From: Heterohyrax brucei | Lineage: Eukaryota > Chordata > Mammalia > Hyracoidea > Procaviidae | Assembly (NCBI GenBank): GCA_028571685.1 | Contig: CM053164.1 | Coordinates: 41,590,501-41,654,500, forward strand | Direction of reading: 5' to 3' | Length of the DNA stretch: 64,000 bases | In this document: in pieces, positions 20,983 through 33,046 of the stretch | Layout of the letters: each line of letters opens with the position of its first letter | Numbering within the stretch: the first letter of the stretch is position 1 | The notes under the pieces: generated by a model | What the model saw: the letters and a program-made list of their open reading frames with translations, nothing else | What the model was told of the DNA's origin: nothing | Databases searched by the model: none | Position numbers and translations under genes: made by a program

Positions 20983-21937
20983 CTTCCCCCCCCCCCCAAT
21001 GTTTTGTTTGCTTTTATTGTGCTTTAGGTGAATGTTTACCAAGGAAATTAGTTTCTCATTTAATAGTTTATACACAAATTGTTTTATAACATAGGTTGCA
21101 CATCCTGTAATCTGTCATCACTCTACCCACTACCACTCTGAGTTCCCCATTTCCAGTTTTCCGGTCTTCCTGCCCCATCCTGCCTTCTGTCTCCGCTTTT
21201 GGGCATATGTTGTCCTTTTGGTCTCATGTAGATGATTGTTCTAAAGCATGCTTTGTTCACTTTTGTTATTATTTTTTTATAGGCCCGTCTGTTATTTGGC
21301 TGAAAAGTGATCTCTGGAATGGCTTCAGTTCCAAGTTAGAAGTTCCTCCAGTCTCTCTCTGACCAGTAAATCTGGTCTTTTTTATGAATTTGAATTTTGT
21401 ACTCCCCCCACCCCATGCTGTACCTGGGACATTCTATCGGATCCTGGTCAGAGTGGTTGGTAGTGGTAGCTGGGTACATTTAGATCTTCTGGTCTCAGGC
21501 TGGTGGAGACAGTGGTTCCTATAGTCCATTAGTCTTTTACATTAATTATTTTCTTAAGTTTTTGGTTTTCTTCCTTTTTCTTTGCTCTGAATGGAAAGAG
21601 ACCAATATTTGTATCTTAGCTGGACACTTGCAAGATTTTAAGACCACAGACACTACTCACCAAAGTAGGATATAGAGTCTTTTCTTCATGAACTGTGTTA
21701 TACCAATTGACCTAAGTGTCTCCTAGGACTAGGATCATGTGCATGTGTGTGTGCGAGCACTTTAAGTGAAAGTTTATAATCCAGTGTGTTTTACACACGC
21801 TGTTCTATCATCCTGGGTATTCTCGCTGTAATGTGACAGGACGCTTCTCCTTCCCATTCCAGATTTCACGTGTCCATCATACCCAGTCCTGTTTGTTTCT
21901 GCCTTCTCATTGCACGTCCAGACAAGAGCTGCCCGTT
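20983..21937 (-). mobile_element. L1 3' UTR, antisense, inserted in RTE
   Basis: Reverse of an L1 3' UTR: 'ttgtgctttaggtgaatgtt', 'tttaagaccacagacactac', 'aagtaggatatagagtct'. It is flanked by a perfect 11-base duplication TAGAAGAGATC at 20972-20982 and 21938-21948, which makes the insertion clear. A C12 run (20986-20997) stands where an antisense poly(A) tail (poly-T) is expected. Confidence 0.9.
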
Positions 21938-22153
21938 TAGAAGAGATCTGTATTTACGCCTATTTCCAAGAAAAGTGGTCCAACCAAATGTGGAAATTAT
22001 CAAACAATATCATTAATATCATACCCAAGTAAAATTTTGCTGAAGACATTCAGAAATGGCTACTGCAGTGTTTTAACAGGGAATTGCCAGAAATTCAGGT
22101 TGGATTCAGAAGGGGACATGGAGCCAGGGATATCATTGCTAATACCAGATGGA
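21938..22153 (+). mobile_element. RTE (BovB-like) LINE, sense, right part
   Basis: Continues the RTE ORF from 20982: 'ggaaattatcaaacaatatc' (GNYQTISL), 'tgccagaaattcaggttgga' (LPEIQVGFR), 'gggatatcattgctaatacc' (RDIIANT). These are the RTE reverse-transcriptase region. It stops abruptly at 22153 where L1 ORF2 C-terminal sequence resumes. Confidence 0.85.
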
Positions 22154-22870
22154 TCAGAAAATAACAAATGTTGGAGAGATTATGGGGAGGTTGGCACTCT
22201 TAGGTGCTGCTGGTGGAAATGTAAAAGGGTGCAACCACTGTGGGAAATGATATGGCACCTCCCTAAAAAGCTAGAAATGAAAACAGCATACAATCCACCT
22301 ATCCTACTCCTAAGAATATTTCCTACAGAAATAAGAGCCATCACATGAATAGACATATGTACTACCATGTTCATTTTAGCATTGTTCACAATAGCAAAAA
22401 TATAGAAACAGCCTAAGTGCCCATCATCTGATGAATAGATAAACAAATTATGGTACAATATAAATGAATACTGCGCAACTTTACAGAACAATGATGAATC
22501 TGTGAAACTTCTCACAGTATGGGTGAAATAAATCACAAGAGGACAAATATGTGAGACTACTATTATAAAATCTCACGAAAAGGTTTCCACAAAGGAAAAG
22601 CAGTCTTCATTGGTTACAGGGGAGGAGAGGATTGGAGAGGGCAAATCACTAACTAGGTAGTAATAAGTGTTAACTTGGTGAAAGGAAAGGCAACACACTG
22701 TATATCAATGCAGTCAGTACAGCTTGACCAAGGCAAAGCCATGGAAGCTTCCTAGACAGATCCAAACACCTTGAGAGACCTAACTGCTGGGGCTGAGAAC
22801 TGGGAACCATGATCTTGGGAGTACATCTAGATTAATTAACATAACGACTCAACGGCACTTGGCTTGGCAT
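22154..22870 (+). mobile_element. L1 ORF2 C-terminus and short 3' UTR, sense
   Basis: Encodes the L1 C-terminal stretch: CWRDYGEVGTL and WWKCKRVQPLWEMIWHLPKK. The knuckle has lost its second cysteine (now Tyr) and its histidine (now Cys). Several in-frame stops follow. From about 22560 the sequence is L1 3' UTR-like ('aatctcacgaaaaggtttcc'). Confidence 0.8.
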
Positions 22871-23949
22871 AAAGAAAATGTGCCAGGGAGGTGGAGCCTA
22901 AATGACAGACTAGATACATGCCTCCTCAATTCCTTCTGATGATGGCCTGGGTTGATAATTTAAGGGAGCACTCTGAACACCCAGGCAGCCGTAGTATACA
23001 ACATAGAATTGTCAGGTTAGGCTGCACGTCACTAAATGGGAAACTTCCTCTTGCTGGCACAAGCCAGTTCACACTGAGGCGTGTTTCTGCTGTGACTTGC
23101 TGCTTGGGCAGACTGCAAGTACTGACGCTTTGCTTGTTTTTCTTCTGTTGTTATCTGGGAGGTGGGGGATGGGCATGAGCTGGCAAATATGTTGCACTGC
23201 AGTGCTAAAGTAAATAGTGTATAGTGCAGCAGAGACACAGTGCATGGAATAGCCACATTTTGAGAGCCAGGCTGCTTACTGAGGGAACCATTACCCCTCC
23301 ACCCTCTCTTTTCTGAGCTTCACCATAGATTCTGCTGTTTCACAGTGGGAAGGGCATCTTGGCCAGGACACCATCTTGGTTGGCTAGAAGGCAGAGCCAC
23401 CCAACCAGAAGCCTTAGCAGGGCTAATTCCCAAGCTAAAAAGGAGCACCAGTCTGGAGAGCATTTTTCCAGCAGAAAGGCTGTGTTTAGCAGTGTTACCT
23501 TACAGCTAGGGCCCAGATGAGTATGGCAGCAAAGCTTTAACCCCTCCCTACTTTGAATACTTCATAGCGTCTAGGGATGGCTGAACAGGTACTTCTGTTG
23601 TCAGCTGGAAGGCGGGGCCTGCCCTGCCCAACAGTCTGACTGATTTGGGCTGCTGTCAGACAGCTCCTAGCTTTTTAAGACTGCCTGAAGAAATAGCTGC
23701 TGAGAGGCCTTGCGGCATCTCATCTAGCCTGTACTGACCTACATCACAGGGTTGGTTGACAGCCCCCCAGTGACTCCATAAGTAAGATGCTGTCCTTGCT
23801 AGCCAGGTGGCAGAGCCTGCCACCCCAGAGAGTCCACTGGGGCCAGTCACTAGAGTACACAGAGGCAGCTGGTGACCAACTCCCTTCTCAGAACTATACC
23901 TCAGCCCCTGTTGAGGTAACACCAGAGAAACTAAACAGCCTCTAGATGG

Positions 23950-24940
23950 CTCAGAGGCAACAAACCATCACCAGCCATTTAAAGAAACAGTCCACCATGG
24001 TTCTGGAAAACTCCCAAAATAATCAAAAACCTTCCCAGATGAAGAAGCCTTTCCGAAACTATCAGAGGTTGAGTACAAAAGAATTGTATTTGGAGCCCTC
24101 CTAGAGAGTAAACAAAATGCAGCGGAGCAAAATGAAAAACTAAGTAAGCTATTTGAACTGATGGAACGTGAACATTCTGAAATATAGCAGATAATAACAA
24201 AATTACAGAATTAGACAATTCAGTCCAAAGCCAAAAGAGCCGAATTGAGGAGATGGAAGTCAGACTTAGTGACCTTTAGGATAGAGTAACTGACACCAGC
24301 ATTTATGAGGAGAAATCAGAGAAAAGAAATTAGAAAAATAAAGAAGCATTAAGAAACATGTGGGACTCTATTAAGAGGGATAATATACAATTAATTGGAG
24401 TTCCTGAACAGGGAGGGATAGCTGAAAACACAGAGAGTATTGTTGTTGAGTTGCTGACAGAAAACTTCCCTGAAATTATGAAAGAGGGGAATATAGATAT
24501 CAAGACGTGTATCGAATGCCACAAAAACCAAACACCAAAAGAAAGACACCAAGACATATTATAATCAAGCTTAATAAAACAAAACATAAACAGGTTCTCT
24601 TAAAGGCAATGAAGCTGAAAGCAAAGCTAACATTCAGAGGGAAACCCTGTAGGCTTTCATCTGACTTCTCAGCAGAAATGATGTTGGCAAGGAGGCAGTA
24701 GGATGACACATTCAAAGCCTTGAAGGAGAAAAACTTCCAACCAAAAATTAGGTATCCTGCAAAACTGACTCTCAGATATAAAGATGACATTAAGACATTT
24801 GCAGATAAACAGAAGCTTAGAGACTTTAAAAACCAGACCCAGACTACAAGAAATACTGAAAGAAGGTCTTTGCATAGGAAAGTAGAACCATTAAATGTAT
24901 ATTTAAGGAGGCAATGCAGGACAGAGCATCTAGAAACCTA
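23950..24940 (+). pseudogene. L1 ORF1 (RNA-binding coiled-coil protein), broken
   Basis: ORF1 forms trimers that coat L1 RNA. Coiled-coil coding sequence is seen at about 24080-24330, then the RRM region (open 24358-24564, with IQLIGVPEQ and ELLTENFPEI) and the C-terminal domain (24600-24940: FRGKPCRLSSDFSAE, then IRYPAKLTLRYK). Frames shift between these blocks, so it is not functional. Confidence 0.85.
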
Positions 24941-25329
24941 ATCAGTTAGGGAAGCCACAAAACTCATTCAAAGCTACAGTATCAGAACAAGGGAACCAGT
25001 GATCATATCATGAAAATTATGACACCATCACACTACAAAGAGGGATATGCTACAGTAGGTATAGACCTTTCATATGGAGAGGAAGTTGAAGAGATATACA
25101 GAAATTAAAATTGGATTTAAATTTAGAATATTAAGAGGGATCACAGGAGTAGCCGTGAAGCACAATAACAGTGCAGCATATCAAAACAAGAAGCATAATA
25201 CAGGAGTCTCAACAAACACAAAACCAGCACTAAAAAAGATGAAAAGTCAACCCATAAAGAGGAAAGACCCAGAACAGAATATTAAGAGTGACATAGAAAA
25301 CACCAACACAAAAATAAATGCATCAAAAT

Positions 25330-26885
25330 GACTACACTGAACACATACCTATCAATAATTACACTGATTGTAAAGAGACTGAACACTCCAGTAAAGAGAT
25401 AGCAAGTGATATCCTGGATCAAAAGGCACAACGCATCTATATGTTGCTTACAAGAAACACACCTTAAACTTAAGATATGAACAAGTTAAATAAGGATGGA
25501 ATAATATATACTAAGCTAACAGTATGCAAAGAAGAGCAGATATGACAATACTAATCTCAGATAAAGTAGATTTTAATGTAAAATCTACCATTGTGGACAA
25601 GGATGGTCACTATTTTTTACTGTAAAGGTTCAATACACAAGCAGGACTTGACAATATTAAATATTTATGCAACCAATACCAAATCATGTAAATACATTGA
25701 ACAAACACTGACTACATTGAAAAATGAGATAGATCACTCCACAATAATAGTTGAAGACTTCAGCACTCTACTTTCAGTAATGGACAGATCATCCAGAAGA
25801 AAAGCTCAGTAAAGTCACAGAAGGTCTTCTTACAACAATTAATGAACTAGACCTCATCGACATATACACAACTTTTTATCCATCAACAGATAAGTACACC
25901 TTCTCCAATGCACATGGAACGTTTTCCAGAATAGACAATATGTTAAGACGTAAAACAAGTCTCAACAAACTGCAAACCATTGAATTATTGCAAAGCATCT
26001 TCTTAGATAATAAACCCATAAAAGTTGAAATCAATAGCACAAAAAACTTAGAAATTTGAACTCATGGAAACTGAACAATACCTTGCTCAAAAAGCCATGG
26101 GTTATAGAAGAAATCAAAGACAAAATATAGAAGTTTATGGAATCAAATGAGTATGAAAACACATCCTATGAGAACATAAGGGGTATAGCAAAAGTAGTGC
26201 TCTGAGGTCAGTTTATCTCTATAAATGCACTCATCCGGACAGAAGAAAGGACCCAAACAAGGAATTAACCTTACAGCTTGAACAAGTAGAAAGAGAACAA
26301 CAGAGAAACCTCTCAGGCACCAAAAGAAAACAAATAATAAAGGTTAGAGCAGAACTAAACAAATCAGAGAATAGAAGAACAATTGAAAAAACTGAAAAGA
26401 CCAAAAGCTGGTTTTTTTGAACAGATCAACAAAATTGATAAACCATTGGCTAAATTTACAAAAGAAAAATGAGAGGAAACAAATAACCTGAATAAGAAAT
26501 GAGATGGGGATGTCACAACTGATCCAACTGAGATCAAAAGTATTGTAACAGAATATTGTAAAAGACTGTACTCTAACAGATTTGAAAACCTAGAGGAAAT
26601 GGACAAATTTCTAGATTTGTATAACCTACCAAAATTATCAGAAAGAGAAGTAGATCAACTTAAACCCATCACAAAGGAAGAGATTGAAAAGTCGTCAAAA
26701 AACTACCAACCAAAAGAAGTCCTGGCCCAGGTGGCTTCACCAGAGAATTCTATCAAACTTTTAGAGAAGAGTTAACTCCAATACTACTGAGACTATTTCA
26801 TAGCCTAGAAAGGGATGGAACACTCCCAAATTCATTCTGTGAAGCCTGCATAACCCTGATACCAGATCCCACAAAAAAGGAAAAT
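25330..26885 (+). pseudogene. L1 ORF2 endonuclease and partial RT, broken
   Basis: Endonuclease domain at 25330-26040, with the LQETHL-type motif encoded at about 25445-25463 and HGTFSRIDNML later. The linker and the start of the RT region ([16 protein letters not shown]-like) follow to about 26885. It then ends at the deletion joint, before the [10 protein letters not shown] and FADD boxes. Multiple stops. Confidence 0.85.
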
Positions 26886-27592
26886 GTTTTGTATCCTATT
26901 TAGATGAGTAGGGCTTGGGGTCTTAAATGCTTTTGAATAACCATCTGAAATACATGTATTGGTCATACCCCATTTGGAACAAAGGAGAATGAAGAAAACC
27001 AAAGATGCAAGGAAAATAGCAGTCTGTAAGACTAATGGACCACATGAACCACAGCCTCCACCTACCTGAGCCTAGAACTACATGGGGCCTGGCTACACCA
27101 CTGCTGCTGTGACAAGGAGCACAATAAAGGGTTCCAGATGGAGTAAAAGAAACATGTAGAACAAAATGCAAGTTCACAAAAAAATAAAAAAAGAGAGAAG
27201 GACCACGCTGACTTGCCTAATAGAGACTGGAGGAATCCGTGGGACTGCGGCCTCCAGACACCCTGCTGACTCAGAACTTAAGCCACTCCCAAATTCCACC
27301 TTTTAGCTAGGGCCTATATGCCTATAAAACAAGCAGGAACGTGTGAGGAGCATTATTCTTAGTTCAGTCAAATATATCAGACAAATGGACAATACGTGCC
27401 CGAAAGTAAGGATGAGAAGGCAGGAAGAAACAAGAAAAATGGACAAATGGACACAGGGAAGACTGCTGTCACACTGCAAAGATTATAGCCAGTGTCACAA
27501 AAGAGTTTGTATATAAATTTTTGAATGGAAAATGTATTTGCCCTGTAAACTTTCACCTAAAATGTAATTTAAGAAGGAAAAAAAAAATTCAG

Positions 27593-28324
27593 TGACCAAG
27601 CCCACCACATAATCTACATGTACATAAAGATAAAGTTTGTTTAGTATAGCCTTCCCCAAGAGATCCCCAGATCCCTGCAATACGGGTGTTCAGACCCTGG
27701 CCCTAGGAGCGAACTGGGTTCTCTGCAAAGGTTTTTGTGTTCTTATCTCCCTAAAGGACACTCAGCACTGCCCACCAACCCTCCAGAGAAGTGATAAGCT
27801 TCCTGAAGTAGCTCTCTGAACCTGGCCCATCTGAGAACAAGTAGAGTCCCTTTGCCTTCCCAGGTGTAACAGTCCCTCTGGTTGTAGCCCAGGGACTGTT
27901 AACATGGCCAGGAAGCCTCCACAAGTAAAACTGAGCAAGTCAGTATTGTGGCCCAGAGCTCTCCCAGAGTGTACTAAAAGATCATAACTCAAGAAGACTG
28001 GTGCCACTGAGGCCTTCTGGAAGGGCATTGGGAACCCACTGATAACACAGACCCTGTCAGACGTGTTTAGGAAGGTCCAACTTGTTTCTTTATCTTTAAA
28101 CCACATCATTTGAACTCAGACGGTTCTGCCAGCATCTAGCTGTTCTTGGAAAATGTGTTGTTTGCTTCCTAGAGTGGATGGCCTCTTTGCTTGGGACTAG
28201 GGAATAACTAGATTTTTCAGAGCTTCCAGAACTGTTAGGTGAAACATCTGAATTTATACATGAGTTTCATCTTGGTTTTCTGAAATTGACAGCACATTCT
28301 TGTTTTTCTTTCCCTTTTTAATAT
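27593..28324. other. Unique sequence
   Basis: No repeat or exon recognised. The minus-strand frame 28109-27762 (115 codons) has no domain that I recognise and no supported splice sites. Confidence 0.4.
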
Positions 28325-28492
28325 TCTGTTGTGGCGTAGTGGCTAAATGCTAGGTCTACTAACCAAAAGGTTGGCAGTTCAGATCTGCCAGGCTTTCCTT
28401 GGAAACTCTGCGGGGCAGTTCTCCTCTGACCAGTAGGATTGCTGTGAGTAGGAATCGACTCAGTGACAACAGATTTGTTTTTTGGGTATCAT
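28325..28492 (+). mobile_element. AfroSINE, sense
   Basis: One of the cleanest sense copies: A box 'gtggcgtagtggctaaatgc', B box 'ggttggcagttcagatct', body 'gaaactctgcggggcagttc', 3' end 'aatcgactcagtgacaac' and a T-rich tail. The split A and B boxes show the tRNA-derived pol III promoter. Confidence 0.95.
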
Positions 28493-29275
28493 GCTTTAAG
28501 TGAAAGTTTACAATCCAAGTCACTTGGGCATACAAAAACTTAGACACATGTTGCTGTGTAACTCTTAGCTGCTGTCCCCACAGTGGCAGAACAGCCCTCC
28601 TCTCCACCCTGTATTTCTCATGTCCATTCAACTAGCTCCTGACCCCCTCTGTTCTCTGATTGTTTTTCTGGACAGGTGCTGCCCAGTTAGACCAATGTAT
28701 CTACTTAAGCCAGAAAGTACACTCTTAGCAGTATCATTTTGTGTTTTATGAACAGGCCAGTCTTTGTCTGAAGAGTTGGCTTCAGGGATGGTTTTGGTTC
28801 TGTCCAGCAGAGGTGCAGGAGCTGTGTCTTCCAGGGACCCTCCAGTGTGTTAGACCATCAGATTGGGTCTATTTAATAGAGTGCAAGTTCTGCACCCTCT
28901 TTTTCTCCCGCTGTGTCAGGGACTGTTTGCTGTGTTCCCTGTCAAGGCAGTCATTGGTGGTGGCTGAGCACCATCTAGTTCTTCTGATCACTAGCTGATA
29001 TAGTCTCTGGTTTATGTGGGCCTTTCTGTCTCTGGGGCTCATGTTTTTGTTATGTCTTTGATGTCCTTCATTCTTCTCTGCTCCAGGTAGTTTGGGACCA
29101 ATTGATGCTCCTTATGTGTCCACTTCCTAGCTTTTAAGACCCTCAGACACCACTCATGAAAGTAGGGTACAGAATAGTTTCTTTAAAAACTTAGTTATGG
29201 CAGTTAACCTAGATGTCCCCTGAAACCATGGTCTCCACACCCCTACCCCTGCTACTCTGCCTTTCAAAGTGTTGG
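28493..29275 (-). mobile_element. L1 3' UTR, antisense
   Basis: Reverse of the L1 3' UTR: 'tttaagtgaaagtttacaat', 'ttttaagaccctcagacacc', 'aaagtagggtacagaata'. Same family as 20983-21937; directly downstream of the AfroSINE tail. Confidence 0.85.
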
Positions 29276-29552
29276 GTTATATTTAGGAAACTTCTTCAGT
29301 TTTGGTTTAGTCCAGTTGTGGAATCAACAGCACTTTCTTGTAGCTTCTTCAAAGAGGCTGCCTGTCAGCTTTCCTAAAGAAGTTTTCCAAGGTCCTAAGG
29401 AGATGCAGTGGGTTGTTGAAGGCAGAAGGTGAACTAAGAAAAACATCTTGGAAGCATTTGATTACAGTTTGTCCCTGGGCAGCAGGTGCCACTTGTATTA
29501 GGTTTGAAAAGGCATTCCTCAAGCAGTTGCCAAAACAAAATGAAATTTAAAA
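29276..29552. other. Unique spacer
   Basis: No gene or repeat recognised. Confidence 0.35.
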
Positions 29553-29702
29553 CCTTGTTGCCGTCAGGTTGATTCTGACTCATAACAACCCTATAGGACA
29601 GAGCAGAACTACTTCATAGAGGTTCTAAGGGGCAGCTGGTGGATTCAAACCACTGGTCTTTTGGTTAGCAGCTGAACTTTTAACCATTGTGCCACCAGCA
29701 TT
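29553..29702 (-). mobile_element. AfroSINE, antisense
   Basis: 'gccgtcaggttgattctgac', 'gcagaactacttcatagag', 'cttttggttagcagctgaac' and head 'accattgtgccaccagca'. Confidence 0.92.
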
Positions 29703-29882
29703 TTTCTTTAAACACTCCCCTTTTGGATAGCAATTGTGATTCAGATTTGCCCTTAAAATTAGATATTCTAATACTGACTCTTTGAAATGCTTAAGGCAGA
29801 AAATAGAAGTCTTCCATGAACCTGATCCCAAACAGAATTACTGCCACTGGTTTGCTGAATATCCTTCCAGTTTTCCATCCAC

Positions 29883-30046
29883 ATACCCAAAAACCAAACC
29901 CACTGCAGTCAAATGAAGTCTGACTCATAGCAACCCCGTAGGGCAGAATAGAACTGCTCCATATAGTTTCCAAGGAATGCCTGGTAGATTTGAGCTGCCA
30001 GCCTCTTGGTTAGCAGCTGTACCACTTAACCACTATGCCACATACA
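29883..30046 (-). mobile_element. AfroSINE, antisense
   Basis: Starts 'cccaaaaaccaaacccactg' (reverse of the tail), then 'gactcatagcaaccccgtag' and 'accacttaaccactatgcca'. Flanking ACATACC-type sequence on both sides may be the target duplication. Confidence 0.93.
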
Positions 30047-30223
30047 TACCAAAATGATATTTATTTTGAAAAACATGTGGTTTTACTATTGTTCATTTAT
30101 GGACAAATTAGAAAAGATGGAGTAAATAGGAAAGTACAGACCACATGTAATTCTATCTCCCAGGCAGTTTTGGCATCAAGATGGCTTAGATCGGCTTTAG
30201 CACTGACTCCTCCCTCCCCCCAG

Positions 30224-30251
30224 TGCGCGCGCGCACACACACACACACACA
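30224..30251. repeat. (CG)n(CA)n alternating purine-pyrimidine tract
   Basis: About 28 bases of strict alternation, first GC then AC. Composition of this kind favours Z-DNA. The short cysteine/valine-rich minus-strand frames here are products of the repeat. Confidence 0.9.
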
Positions 30252-30717
30252 AAGCTGCCCCAGGTAAGCGTGCAATCCACATACAAATGTGTGCTTGTTG
30301 TGCAGGCCCACCTCAGTGCCCATCTCTTGATTACCATCCTGAGGCTCCTCTGTGTACCCTGTCGCCACCATTGCTCTTTAGCTATGGTTAACACATGTCT
30401 GCATTTTCTTCCCAGTCTTACCTGTATCTTTTAACTGAATTAAAGTAATACCCATTTAGTGGTATAGTTATGTTCAAGTGCCAGTTCAAGATACTTGTGG
30501 AGACCACTTCCTTTGCCCCTTGTAGCATTATACTTGGCTTTGTTTTATTCCTGGTAATAATACAGTGTGTCCAAGACTCTGAAATAGCAAATCAGGAAAT
30601 TTTGTTTCGAGCTTATGTCTGGGATATGCTTTCATGGTGCTAGTGGAAAAGCTGATATGTAAAGACAATGACTCGTTTTAGATCAAAGTAAAACAGGCTT
30701 GGAAGACGCACTTTAAA
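30252..30717. other. Unique sequence
   Basis: No gene or repeat recognised. Confidence 0.35.
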
Positions 30718-30922
30718 ATATGTTGCCATCAAGTCAATCCCTACTCATAATATCCTCATTTGTGTCAGAGTTGAACTATGCTGCATAGGGTTTTCTGTGG
30801 CTGGATTTTTGAAAGTAGGATTGCCAGTCCTTTTTCCAAGGTGCCTCTGGGTAGATTTGAACCTCCAGCCTTTCAGTTAGCAGCCAAGTGCCTCAACTAT
30901 TTGTACACCCAGGGACTCCACA
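30718..30922 (-). mobile_element. AfroSINE (long type), antisense, decayed
   Basis: 'tgccatcaagtcaatcccta', 'agggttttctgtggctgga' (the central segment of the long type), 'gggtagatttgaacctcc' and 'ctttcagttagcagccaagt'. Confidence 0.85.
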
Positions 30923-31287
30923 CTTAACTATAGGTCTCTAACTGCCCAGAATCTCTGCTGAACTGCCTAACTATGGAAGCATCTAGAAAGGAGTAGAAGG
31001 GACATTCCTGGGTCTCAAATTCTTCCTTTTCCTTTAGCCTGGGTATAGTTGCTTAAAATAGAAATGTTTCATCCCTGAAAGAGGTTGTTAAGATGTAGTG
31101 CTGTTGAAACTCTTCTTCCCTTTAGGGGTGAAGGACAGGGCTGGATGTTGGCATATCCTCAGAGTCACACAGGAATCCCACCTGGGCTATCCCTCCTAGC
31201 TCATGAAATATTTCACAGTATTCTCATTCTAGATGCACTTCTGTACGTCTCATTTTTCCATGTGTAAACACAGCAGAGAGCATTGTG
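30923..31287. other. Unique sequence
   Basis: No gene, RNA or repeat recognised. Confidence 0.35.
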
Positions 31288-32260
31288 ACAAAAATGATCC
31301 AAGTGAATGAAGATCACTGCTGTGGAAGTAGTGTGGTAGAAGTAAGCTCTGGCCTACTCACTCTGACACCTTGGGTCTGGCCCAAACCAATGTCACCCTC
31401 ACGGTCACAGCCACGGGCAAAAACAACTGTAAAAACTGTCCGATGGTGACAGACCTCGTTTGACCTCAGGAGGAAGAAAGAAAAGATCATCAGCCCAAGG
31501 GTGATTGCTGTGAGGTGGCCGTCAAACATACCTCCACCCTCCAATCTTTTTACCAAGTCTGATACCAGCCATCCCTCCCATGGCACTCTTTACTTCTCTG
31601 CTGAGTTTGATAACTTGTTGTAATGGCCACGCAGAACTCACAGACCAAATTCACAGTTGCGGGGTTTATTAGGGAAGTAATAAGTTACAAATCAAGATCA
31701 GGAACAATGCAGGATACAGTTCTTTGATCAGGACAGTTTCTTCTCAGCTGTACTGGCAGGGAGGCCTCTCATTGCCTCTTAGCCCTTGACTCCTCAGCAT
31801 GGTTTCTGTGCTGCTCGCCAAGTATTACAAAGCTCTTGAGTTTTGCCAGGAAGTGCCTGCTCTACCGGGAAGCATGCTGCCCAAAGACACTCTGCTGTTG
31901 TGCTCTGCAGGTCAGCATGCCCACTGTAGCCATCTCATTATGTGAGCCAGGATGTCTAGTATACCGTCTCATGTGAGTCTTCTTGTTCTGCTGCCACTGG
32001 TTCTCTGTGGCTGGTTCTTGCCATCTGGAGCCATCTCTAATGTTAGAGCTCTTTTTGTCTCCTGAGTCTAGAAGGTTCTCAGTACAGGGACCCTGGGTCC
32101 AGAAGATATGCTTTGCTGCTGACTGTGTTCTTGATGGTAGCAAGATCTGCTTCTGGAAGAACTGACCAATCCCTTCATTAGCGTCTCATCCTCACAAAGG
32201 ATTCTGTTGCACCTTATTTGCATTATTAGCTGGGTGTCCAATCCCCACAAACACCTTATT
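31288..32260 (-). mobile_element. ERVL-type LTR, antisense
   Basis: Minus-strand LTR. The reverse complement contains AATAAA (plus-strand TTTATT at about 31667) followed by the ERVL-typical end 'gtctgtgagttctgcgtgg' and 'ccattacaaca'. The portion at 31290-31610, on the far side of that, also matches what I recall of ERVL/MLT2-like LTR ends. No gag, pol or env sequence is visible, so it behaves as a solo LTR. Boundaries are approximate and no target duplication was found. Family assignment is from memory. Confidence 0.55.
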
Positions 32261-32477
32261 TTCATAGTTCCACCTGTTCATTTTATGGAAGTCCCAAAGA
32301 CCATAGCTAGAAAGCCGTATAATTGTAATGCACTATACCACACTAATGTAAGTCAGAGAGACCATCACAGCATGAGAGAACAAAGAGGGACTCTTCAGAT
32401 TAGTAGTGACAAGAAGTGTGATCAATCTATATATATTGGTTTCCTGTTGTCACTATAACAAATTACCACAAGTGTAG

Positions 32478-32972
32478 TGTTAGTCAGCTAGTTCTACTTT
32501 AACAGAAATACCACAAACAGATGACTTTAAAGAGAAAAAATTTATTTTATCACAGTCCAGTAGGCTAAAAGGTCAAGTTCAGGGTGTCAGCTCCAGAGGA
32601 AGGCTTTCTCGGCTAGCTCTGAAGGAAAGTCTTTGTCATCAGTCTGTCACTGGACTGGAAGCTTCTCAGGTGCCAGGACCCCGGCCTCCCCTAAGGATGT
32701 GCTCATCTCCTGGCACTGCTTCTTGGTTGTATGAACTCCTCAGTTCTCTACTTGCTTCTCTTTCCTCTGTATCCCAAGAAATTGCCTCAAGGTACAGTAT
32801 AGTTGTACATATTGAGTCCTGCCCCAACAACACAACTGGCACCGGTCCTCCTTCAGTAACGTCATAAGGGCGGGGTTTACAGCATGGAGGAACATCACAC
32901 AATACTGGGAATCATGGCCTAGCCAAATTGCTACACACGTTTTTTTGGGGGGACACCATTCAATCAATGACA
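32478..32972 (-). mobile_element. MaLR-type solo LTR, antisense, with 5-bp target duplication
   Basis: A 495-bp LTR with TG at its left end and CA at its right, flanked by TGTAG at 32473-32477 and 32973-32977. Removing it and one TGTAG restores the older LTR sequence. A 5-bp duplication fits ERVL/MaLR integration. Inside, 'atttattttatcacagtc' is the reverse of the AATAAA region. Confidence 0.85.
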
Positions 32973-33046
32973 TGTAGTGACTTAAAACAGCACACATGTA
33001 TTATTTTATAATTCTGGAGTTCAGAAGTCCAAGACCATTTTGGTGG

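Larger units (their letters stand above)
22878..27592 (+). mobile_element. Long L1 with a large internal deletion, sense
   Basis: Order: 5' UTR from about 22878 ('gaggtggagcctaaatgac', the L1 start signature) to about 23950; ORF1 about 23950-24940; ORF2 endonuclease and the first part of the RT region 25330-26885; then an abrupt jump into the L1 3' UTR ('gcttggggtcttaaatgctt') at about 26905 and an A run at 27580-27589. The RT catalytic core and the C-terminal part of ORF2 are missing. All ORFs have stops. Confidence 0.85.
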
